NCBI GenBank assembly: GCA_030591105.1
Contig: JAUVBS010000074.1
Location: 1-8,205 of the forward strand
Direction: 5' to 3'
From: a bacterium
GTDB taxonomy: Bacteria; Krumholzibacteriota; Krumholzibacteriia; LZORAL124-64-63
Length of the DNA: 8,205 nucleotides
Part shown: positions 1 through 3,920 of the stretch, piece by piece
Position numbering within the stretch: position 1 is the stretch's first letter
How the letters are laid out: every line of letters begins with the position of its first letter
Notes under the pieces: generated by a model
The model's input: the letters and a program-made list of their open reading frames with translations, nothing else
Database searches by the model: none
What the model was told of the DNA's origin: nothing
Position numbers and translations under genes: made by a program

Positions 1-198
1 CACAGTTACGTCGGTCCCGAGCAGCAGCGCCGGCTGTATCTGGCTCGCCACGAGATCTTCGATCTGCTGCTTGGCTGGCAGATGGTGCACCACTGGGAGG
101 GGCTGGGCCCGGAGCACGAGCACCCCGACGGGACGCGGCAGCGCCACGGCGAGATCACGGCGGTGGCTGTCCGGCTGGCCGATCGCGACGCTGAATGA
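1..198 (+). CDS. C-terminal end of a probable class I SAM-dependent methyltransferase (partial)
   Basis: An open frame enters from the left edge in frame 1 and ends at TGA 196-198, leaving the last 65 residues. Seen: a segment RHEIFDLLLGWQMVHHWEG, then acidic/His residues, then RHGEITAVAVRLADRD. This pattern (a helix ending in a hydrophobic-Gly-Trp turn, a strand with VHHWEG, a short loop, and a final strand of alternating small hydrophobics) resembles the C-terminal strands of TehB-like or Methyltransf_25-type small-molecule methyltransferases, where the text is typically L-F-x-G-W-x-V-x-x-x-E-(E/G) followed by H-x-x-A-x-L-V-A-R. The SAM-binding glycine loop would lie upstream, outside the window, so the family call rests on this tail alone. 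GC-rich third positions agree with a real gene. The antisense frame covering the same bases is a shadow. The substrate cannot be inferred. Alternative: another Rossmann-fold enzyme. Confidence 0.5.
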   Translation, partial: HSYVGPEQQRRLYLARHEIFDLLLGWQMVHHWEGLGPEHEHPDGTRQRHGEITAVAVRLADRDAE

Positions 199-243
199 CT
201 GGTCGTAGCCACTGATTCCATGGCCGGGACCGGCGATCTGTGT

Positions 244-249
244 TAAAAT
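244..249 (+). promoter_or_regulatory. Possible -10 element upstream of the ACT-domain gene
   Basis: TAAAAT (five of six matches to TATAAT) sits in a short AT-rich island, TTAAAATTTA, in an otherwise GC-rich 139-bp gap between two genes. No convincing -35 hexamer lies 16-18 bp upstream (TGGCCG at 221-226). A small GCCG/CGGC hairpin (223-234) just before it could mark the end of the upstream transcript. The call rests on base composition and position only. Confidence 0.25.
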
Positions 250-337
250 TTACAGTAAGAGAACTGCAACGATTCGAGCAGCAAGCACGTAGTTATCCTC
301 GCGACGGCGTTGGCAGGCGTCAGAAAGGGGGACGGCG

Positions 338-862
338 ATGGCGGCCCGGATCTACAGCGTCGAGTACTACTACTCCACCGTCGAGGACCAGCCCGGTCAG
401 GGATGTAGATTTCTCGAGATGCTCGCCGCCGAGCAGGTCAATCTACTGGCATTCAATGCTTTTCCCATCAGCGGCGACAAGACTCAACTGATCATCTATC
501 CCCTCAATTCTACCTGGTTGGCCGACGTGGCGCGCCGCAAAGGCTTGATATTGCAGGGGCCGTTCCACGCCTTGATGATCCACGGTGACGACGAACTGGG
601 CGCGCTCGTGGGTATCCATCAGAAACTGTGCGCCGCGGAGATCAACGTCGCCAGCGCGACCGGTTTGAGCAATGGTCGCGGCGGATACCGCTACATCATG
701 CACGTCAACCCTGAAGACTTCGATCGGGCGGTCGATGTGCTAGGAGTCGAGAAGGAACTGCCGAGCTGGCACGAGCTGAAGCTGGACATTTTCCGGCGCT
801 TCGAAGGCAAGGGGACGTTGACCGGTCCGCTCAAGAACCGGCAACGGCGCGGCGCGATCTGA
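338..862 (+). CDS. Stand-alone tandem ACT-domain protein (probable amino-acid-binding regulator)
   Basis: A 174-residue protein with two ACT-like modules. Residues ~6-70 contain EYYYSTVEDQPGQG, then a helix and LLAFNAFPISGDKTQLIIYP, i.e. the beta-alpha-beta-beta pattern in which the Gly after the first strand and the first helix form the ligand site. Residues ~78-135 repeat the theme with HALMIHGDDELGALVGIHQKL, INVASATGLSNGRGGYRYIMHV and PEDFDRAVDVL. ACT domains usually bind amino acids or other small ligands at a dimer interface and report metabolic state to a partner enzyme. No catalytic domain is attached here, so the partner is unknown. The start at ATG 338 is supported by AAGGGGG (325-331), 6 nt upstream. 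The last ~35 residues (SWHELKLDIFRRFEGKGTLTGPL onward) are basic, fall outside the ACT fold and have no assigned role. It is probably transcribed alone: there are 139 bp before it and 267 bp after it. Cytoplasmic; no signal peptide or membrane segment. Confidence 0.75.
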   Translation: MAARIYSVEYYYSTVEDQPGQGCRFLEMLAAEQVNLLAFNAFPISGDKTQLIIYPLNSTWLADVARRKGLILQGPFHALMIHGDDELGALVGIHQKLCAAEINVASATGLSNGRGGYRYIMHVNPEDFDRAVDVLGVEKELPSWHELKLDIFRRFEGKGTLTGPLKNRQRRGAI

Positions 863-1071
863 CCCTCGAATATATTAATGACCACCGCTGTGGCCGTCTA
901 TCCGGCGGTTGGTTGCCATCGCTATTGGCGTTGGCCTTAGCGCCCGTCTAGCGTCTATCTGCCGCCAACGTGCTGTCTTTCTGGTATCTGCTCGGCGTCG
1001 CCTGGCGGCTTGCTCGGTACCAGTAGCTCTGCTAACTTACCCGGGCTTGGCAGGCGTATTGACAATCGGTT

Positions 1072-1095
1072 GCGCCGCCTCCGCAGAGGTGGCGC
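1072..1095 (+). other. Perfectly stacked stem-loop in the leader upstream of the UbiE-like gene
   Basis: GCGCC-G-CCTC pairs with GAGG-T-GGCGC around a CGCA tetraloop, giving ten base pairs of which one is G-U. It lies 34 nt before the start codon and 22 nt before the AGAGG ribosome-binding site (1117-1121). It is followed by GTTTGTGC rather than a clean U-run, so it is a weak terminator candidate. It could equally be a leader or mRNA-stability element. The rest of the 863-1129 gap shows no recognisable gene. It contains a TTG-initiated open frame on the + strand with no recognisable product. Confidence 0.35.
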
Positions 1096-1129
1096 GTTTG
1101 TGCTTGGTGCGTGAGCAGAGGTCGCAGTC

Positions 1130-1966
1130 ATGGCTCGGGACATCCCCTGTGACAATCTCCACCGGTTCGTCCGTTTCCTGAGCGAACGCGGCAACCTGAG
1201 CCGCTCGGCCGACCTGTTGACTCAGCGGCGCGCGGGCAGCTGGGCGGTCGATGATCCGCAAGCGCATGGTCGTGCTGTACGATCGATGTTCTCCCGCATC
1301 AGCGGCGTTTACGATCGCATGAATCACCTGCTGAGTCTCAACCACGACCGGCGCTGGCGCGCCAACGTGGTGCGGGGACTCGACGACGATCAAGACCGGC
1401 TGCTGGATCTCTGCGCCGGAACCGGCGACCTGGCCCTCGCCTGCGACCACGCCGGCAAGGGACGCGAGCTGATCGCGGCCGACTTCTGTCCCGCGATGCT
1501 GCGCGCCAGTCGGGGCAAACCAGGAGCCAAGCGCTTGCAACTCCTGGCGGCCGACGGCTTGGACCTGCCGTTGGCCGCGGGCTCGGTCGACACGGTGGTG
1601 GTCGGTTTCGGGGTGCGTAATTTCGCCGACGTGCGCCGTGGCCTTGCAGAAATCACCCGGGTGTTACGGCCGGGCGGCCAGCTGGCGGTGCTCGACTTTT
1701 TTCGCGACGACCGTACCGGTCAGGATGAACGACGCGGGGCATCGCCTGTCTTGCGCTGGTTTCTGAGCGGCGCGATCCCTGCGATCGGTCGCCTCGTCGG
1801 CGGCGACGGCGCAGCTTACAGTTACCTGCCCGGTAGCATGGGTGAGTTTCTGACGCCGACGGAGTTCGTGGACTTGCTGGTGGAATTCGGCTACACCGGA
1901 GTGTATGTAGAGAGGCAGACCTACGGCATCGCCCACATCGTAGGCGGGAGGAGACCCCATGGCTGA
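1130..1966 (+). CDS. ubiE: UbiE/MenG-family demethylmenaquinone (quinone) C-methyltransferase
   Basis: A 278-residue class I SAM methyltransferase of the UbiE/COQ5 family, which transfers a methyl group to the quinone ring carbon in the last step of menaquinone synthesis (also used in ubiquinone synthesis). Seen: the family entry motif MFSRISGVYDRMNHLLSLN (residues 53-71), SAM motif I LLDLCAGTGD (91-100), acidic strand AADFCPAML (117-124), the UbiE signature VVVGFGVRNFADV (156-168), then EITRVLRPGG and VLDFF (174-191). The family-typical AYSYLPGSM (229-237) and a closing GIAHIVGGRR follow. The SAM site appears intact. The start at ATG 1130 has AGAGG 8 nt upstream. This gives about 50 residues before the conserved core, some 20-25 more than E. 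coli UbiE, and the extension (RFLSERGNLSRSADLL) is unrecognised. A later ATG just before FSRISG (residue 53) is possible but lacks a clear ribosome-binding site. The 3' end overlaps ubiX by 8 bp, so the two are probably translationally coupled. With a menaquinone user the more apt name would be menG. Confidence 0.88.
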   Translation: MARDIPCDNLHRFVRFLSERGNLSRSADLLTQRRAGSWAVDDPQAHGRAVRSMFSRISGVYDRMNHLLSLNHDRRWRANVVRGLDDDQDRLLDLCAGTGDLALACDHAGKGRELIAADFCPAMLRASRGKPGAKRLQLLAADGLDLPLAAGSVDTVVVGFGVRNFADVRRGLAEITRVLRPGGQLAVLDFFRDDRTGQDERRGASPVLRWFLSGAIPAIGRLVGGDGAAYSYLPGSMGEFLTPTEFVDLLVEFGYTGVYVERQTYGIAHIVGGRRPHG

Positions 1967-2822
1967 CCGATCGACCCATCCGGCTGACACGCAAAGTATC
2001 TGTCTCAGTTCCGGTTTACCGGTCAACGTCGGCTGGACCGGCGCCAGCGGTATCGCTTACGGCGTACGCCTGGTGGAGGTCCTGTTGCGCGCCGGTCGCG
2101 ACGTGAATCTCGTTCATTCGCAGACGGTGACCGCCACCGTGCCAGCGGAGATGGGTCGGCCCGTCGAAATGGTGCTCGAACATCTGCGCGCGGTTTCCTG
2201 CGAGGGGTCCGGCCAGCGCGAGCGGGGCAAATTCAACCTTTTCAACCTGGCGGAGTATTCCGCGCCCATGGCCAGCGGCTCGGCCCCGAGTGCCGGCATG
2301 GTGATCTGCCCCTGCTCAATGGGTACCGCCGGCCGCCTGGCCGCTGGGGCCGGCGACTCATTGCTCGCGCGTGCGGCAGACGTCTGCTTGAAAGAACGCC
2401 GGCCGCTGATCGTCGTACCGCGCGAAACTCCCCTGGCGACCCACCACCTGGAAAACCTCGCACAACTGAGCCGCCTGGGCGTCGTCGTGCTCCCCGCCGC
2501 GCCGGGTTTCTACCACCAACCGCACACCATCGAGGATCTACTCGATTTCATCGTGCAGCGGATCTGCCACCACCTGGACGTCGGTGTCGAGTTGGTTCCG
2601 CGCTGGGGCGTCCAGAACGGCTCGAACGGTGAACAGCGCCCACGCCCACGTGATGCCGCCGGTGAGCCAGCCCGCGCTGCCGACGAGCCAGCCCGCGCTG
2701 CCGGTGAGCCAGCCCGCACCGCCGGTGAGCCAGCGCGCGCCGCCGGCGTAGCGTCGGCCGAAGCGTCGGCCGAAGCGACCACCGAGCAACCCGCACCGGC
2801 CAGTAGTCGGTCCGCCGAGTAG
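1959..2822 (+). CDS. ubiX: UbiX-family flavin prenyltransferase with a repetitive C-terminal tail
   Basis: UbiX joins a dimethylallyl group to FMN to make prenyl-FMN, the cofactor of UbiD-type decarboxylases. In futalosine-type menaquinone synthesis a UbiX homologue serves the late decarboxylation step. Seen: TGASGIAYGVRLVEVL (residues 27-42, FMN phosphate loop), VICPCSMGTAGRLAAG (115-130), DSLLARAADVCLKERRPL (133-150), VVPRETPL (152-159, prenyl-phosphate site) and APGFYHQPHTIEDLLDFIVQR (from 181). The usual PCSMKT reads PCSMGT here. ATG 1959 overlaps the end of ubiE and has GGGAGGAG (1946-1953), 5 nt upstream. About 22 residues precede the usual N-terminus. The enzyme core ends near residue 215. 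The last ~60 residues are a low-complexity Ala/Pro/Glu/Arg tail with four 7-residue EPARAA(G/D) repeats and two ASAE repeats, absent from typical UbiX proteins of about 190-210 residues. The frame closes at TAG 2820-2822, and a further in-frame hydrophobic stretch runs to TAA 2913. No UbiD is in view. Confidence 0.88.
   Translation: MADRSTHPADTQSICLSSGLPVNVGWTGASGIAYGVRLVEVLLRAGRDVNLVHSQTVTATVPAEMGRPVEMVLEHLRAVSCEGSGQRERGKFNLFNLAEYSAPMASGSAPSAGMVICPCSMGTAGRLAAGAGDSLLARAADVCLKERRPLIVVPRETPLATHHLENLAQLSRLGVVVLPAAPGFYHQPHTIEDLLDFIVQRICHHLDVGVELVPRWGVQNGSNGEQRPRPRDAAGEPARAADEPARAAGEPARTAGEPARAAGVASAEASAEATTEQPAPASSRSAE
2658..2741 (+). repeat. Four 21-bp in-frame tandem repeats in the ubiX tail
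   Basis: Units start at 2658, 2679, 2700 and 2721. Consensus is GCC-GGT/GAC-GAG-CCA-GCC-CGC-GCT, read as A-(G/D)-E-P-A-R-A. Units differ by one to three bases. The G/D alternation comes from GGT versus GAC. The second unit plus the next three bases is identical, over 24 bp, to 3006-3029 in the downstream gene. Because 21 is divisible by three, copy-number change would lengthen or shorten the tail without breaking the frame. Confidence 0.95.
2751..2774 (+). repeat. Two perfect 12-bp tandem repeats at the end of ubiX
   Basis: GCGTCGGCCGAA occurs twice back to back in frame, encoding ASAE-ASAE, shortly after the 21-bp array. The protein tail is therefore built from two unrelated repeat units, which suggests repeated local slippage or duplication. 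Confidence 0.9.
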
Positions 2823-2921
2823 GCTGATCGGGCTGTTCGTCGCGGCAGACGGCCGACCATTACCCTCAGTGGTGGTGGGGTGCTGGCGGCGCTCGTCGTG
2901 GTGTTCAAGGGATAAGTCGTC

Positions 2922-3173
2922 ATGTTCAATACCGATAACGGCACCGGCGCCGGCGGCGAGGACGAACGTCGGCAGCACTCCGCTGAAGACCCCTCGCACC
3001 GCACCGCCGACGAGCCAGCCCGCGCTGCCGACGAGCCAGCCCGCACTGCCAGGGATCGCCACGCGGTGCGCTTTTCGCGCCGGCACCGGCGCCAGCACTC
3101 GCGATGGCCGCTGTACGCCGCGGGCATAGCGTTCGCACTGCTATTGCTGCTGTGGTGGTTTGCGGGGCGTTGA
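2922..3173 (+). CDS. Small tail-anchored membrane protein sharing the EPARAA repeat with UbiX (hypothetical)
   Basis: An 83-residue protein of no family I recognise. Residues 1-28 are polar and acidic (GTGAGGEDERRQ). Residues 29-42 are two ADEPAR(A/T)-type repeats. Residues 45-62 are strongly basic (RDRHAVRFSRRHRRQHSR). Residues 63-80 form one hydrophobic helix (WPLYAAGIAFALLLLLWWF) ending in AGR. This suggests a C-terminal membrane anchor with the N-terminal part in the cytoplasm, since the basic cluster precedes the helix. ATG 2922 has a modest AAGGGA (2907-2912), 9 nt upstream. The gene is 99 bp after ubiX, in the same frame and probably the same transcript. The stop codon TGA (3171-3173) lies within the first unit of the 14-bp array, so the original C-terminus may have been altered when the array formed. 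The repeat copies match those in ubiX at DNA level. A functional link to the flavin prenyltransferase is possible but unproven. Short length and low complexity keep confidence moderate. Confidence 0.5.
   Translation: MFNTDNGTGAGGEDERRQHSAEDPSHRTADEPARAADEPARTARDRHAVRFSRRHRRQHSRWPLYAAGIAFALLLLLWWFAGR
3006..3047 (+). repeat. Two further copies of the 21-bp EPARAA repeat
   Basis: Units 3006-3026 and 3027-3047 read GCC-GAC-GAG-CCA-GCC-CGC-(GCT/ACT), i.e. ADEPARA and ADEPART. They are in the same codon phase as the copies at 2658-2741. Unit one is identical to the second ubiX unit, 327 bp upstream. Confidence 0.93.
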
Positions 3174-3320
3174 CGGGAAGGCGTTGACGGGAAGGCGGTG
3201 GCGGGAAGGCGGTGGCGGGAAGGCGGTGACGGGAAGGCGTTGACGGGAAGGCGGTGGCGGGAAGGCGGTGGCGGGAAGGCGTTGACGGGAAGGCGGTGAC
3301 GGGAAGCCGGCGACGGGAAC
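3167..3320 (+). repeat. 14-bp tandem array, ten units plus one degenerate unit
   Basis: Units begin at 3167 and every 14 bp to 3293, with a decayed copy at 3307-3320. Three variants alternate: A = GCGTTGACGGGAAG, B = GCGGTGGCGGGAAG, C = GCGGTGACGGGAAG, in the order A A B B C A B B A C. The array is G-rich on the + strand, with regularly spaced GGG and GG runs. It starts before and contains the stop codon of the 83-residue protein gene. The 14-bp period is not a multiple of three, so unit gain or loss shifts any reading frame through it. The long antisense open frames here are a by-product of the array. Confidence 0.96.
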
Positions 3321-3449
3321 GCGGCAAGCTGGAGCCGCTTCAAGATCCTCTACAAACGATCGCGTCGTGCCTTCGAAAACCTGTCCCGCAGCGAATGGTC
3401 GTGTGATCGAATTCCAGATCATTAATATACGACTCATAGATCAAGTGAG

Positions 3450-3465
3450 GACCCCCCGGGGGGTC
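3450..3465. other. 16-bp perfect GC palindrome, possible IS end or terminator
   Basis: GACCCCCCGGGGGGTC is self-complementary, with a nested outer pair CATAGA (3435-3440) and TCTATG (3464-3469) sharing its right edge. It is followed by TATGTTTGTGG, which is too poor in U for a good intrinsic terminator. It lies between the end of the 14-bp array region and the IS110-like non-coding region, so it may mark the element boundary or an insertion target. The segment 3321-3449 contains no supported gene. An open stretch without a start codon is discussed under findings. Confidence 0.4.
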
Positions 3466-3504
3466 TATGTTTGTGGAGGCAAAAACTTAAACCAAATAGG
3501 AAAT

Positions 3505-3684
3505 CCCCCGGCTTTGCCGGAGGTACCTGACTTTTCGTTGTAGTGTTATCGTCACCACCGAGACCAGAACAGACACATTTTCGAAGATGGAATGAGAAGG
3601 CCAACTTCCTGTCGGGATACCATAGAAAATGGTTCCCATGGGCTAAACGGACTCGCTAGGTGGTCCCAAACGAGGAGGTTGACC
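3505..3684 (+). ncRNA. Putative IS110 bridge-RNA region
   Basis: In IS110 elements the non-coding end next to the recombinase start encodes a bridge RNA of about 150-200 nt, whose loops pair with target and donor DNA. Here 180 nt precede the transposase ATG. Seen: a 5' hairpin CCGGC-TTT-GCCGG (3508-3520), extended by CC/GG across a mismatch (3505-3523). A second hairpin has GGGA-ACCAT paired with ATGGT-TCCC around AGAAA, with one bulged T (3614-3637). Unpaired stretches lie between and after these stems. The layout, a 5' stem followed by further stem-loops, fits. I could not derive the guide loops because both element ends are not available for comparison. Whether it is still expressed is unknown. 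Confidence 0.42.
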
Positions 3685-3846
3685 ATGGGAGAGAATAACA
3701 CAATTTGCGTCGGGATCGATATCGGAGATCGCTACTGCCAGATCGCAGTGTTGGACGAGGAAGGCGCACCGAAACGATCACCTAAGCACAGAATTAGTAA
3801 AATTTTCGGGATAAATCGTCCCCGCCCTTTCTCTGTGCGGGGTTGA
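3685..3846 (+). pseudogene. Truncated IS110-family (DEDD) transposase, N-terminal fragment
   Basis: The frame opens at ATG 3685 with GAGGAGG (3672-3678) 6 nt upstream, an unusually strong ribosome-binding site for a remnant. Residues 8-27, CVGIDIGDRY...VLDEEG, match the first strand pair of the RuvC-like DEDD domain of IS110 transposases, with D12 as the first catalytic acid. After about residue 30 the text (SPKHRISKIFGINRPRPFSVRG) no longer resembles the family, and TGA closes the frame at 3844-3846. The total is 53 residues against roughly 300-400 expected. The rest of the DEDD domain and the C-terminal Ser-containing domain are absent from all frames downstream. An in-frame ATG at 3592 is an unlikely start: it lies inside the non-coding end and lacks a good site. 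GIDIG also occurs in sugar-kinase/actin-type ATPases, but the VLDEEG follow-up and upstream context favour IS110. Confidence 0.65.
3786..3842. repeat. Short inverted-repeat segment with two competing hairpins
   Basis: GCACAGA (3786-3792) is complementary to TCTGTGC (3832-3838). CCCCGC (3820-3825) is complementary to GCGGGG (3837-3842). The two pairings share bases 3837-3838, so they exclude each other. The interior is AT-rich (AAAATTTT at 3799-3806). The segment begins just after the transposase fragment breaks off and could be a small repeat element or part of the missing right end of the insertion sequence. Confidence 0.4.
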
Positions 3847-3851
3847 TCAGT

Positions 3852-3857
3852 TATAAT
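3852..3857 (+). promoter_or_regulatory. Probable -10 element for the C25 peptidase gene
   Basis: A perfect TATAAT lies 63 bp before the GTG start, in the gap between the IS remnant and the large gene. The -35 region at the expected spacing (TTCTCT, 3829-3834) matches poorly, and TTGATC at 3843-3848 is too close. Start of transcription would fall near 3864, leaving a leader of about 57 nt. If correct, the GCGGGG hairpin lies upstream of the transcript. Confidence 0.4.
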
Positions 3858-3920
3858 CATTGCGCACCGTCTATTTCCGACCGCGACCGACGACATTCCC
3901 CACTGATGAGAGGATGCGGC

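Larger units (their letters stand above)
3450..3780 (+). mobile_element. IS110-family insertion-sequence remnant (left end plus truncated transposase)
   Basis: Three things coincide: a drop in GC relative to the flanking genes, a structured non-coding segment of about 180-230 nt, and the start of a DEDD transposase gene with a strong GAGGAGG ribosome-binding site. This is the organisation of IS110 elements, which have a long non-coding end preceding the recombinase gene and often lack conspicuous terminal inverted repeats. The left limit is uncertain (about 3430-3505). The right limit is placed where the transposase-like sequence stops, about 3766-3780. Most of the transposase and the right end are missing. 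Confidence 0.6.

Noticed and set aside
1059..1064. Perfect TTGACA as a -35 element for ubiE
   Set aside because: No -10-like hexamer at 16-18 bp (the region is CGCAGA-like and inside a strong stem-loop), so it is probably chance.
909..1181. TTG-initiated 90-codon frame between the ACT gene and ubiE
   Set aside because: No ribosome-binding site, no recognisable family, and it runs into the start of the methyltransferase in another frame.
3167..3320. 14-bp array as a CRISPR array
   Set aside because: Units are contiguous with no spacers, the unit is far too short for a CRISPR repeat, and no cas gene is present.
2510..3343. Long antisense open frames (277, 186 and 133 codons) with Pro/Arg-rich or Gly-Trp-rich repeats
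   Set aside because: They are reverse-strand readings of the 21-bp and 14-bp arrays. The 14-bp unit lacks stops in any reverse frame, so open frames arise automatically. They lack ribosome-binding sites and overlap well-supported + strand genes.
871..3429. 11-bp inverted repeat TATATTAATGA (871-881) and TCATTAATATA (3419-3429) flanking the ubiE-ubiX-repeat block as mobile-element ends
   Set aside because: Inverted matches of 11 bp are expected by chance in a window of this size, the arms are AT-rich with a palindromic core, and no transposase or target duplication is associated with them.
3592..3684. Upstream in-frame ATG as the start of the transposase
   Set aside because: It lies within the structured non-coding end and the residues before 3685 do not resemble the family. 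ATG 3685 has an optimal GAGGAGG site.
3914..3920. ATG 3914 as the start of the peptidase
   Set aside because: It is in another frame and does not give a signal peptide. GTG 3921, with GAGAGGA 6 nt upstream, gives a typical export signal.
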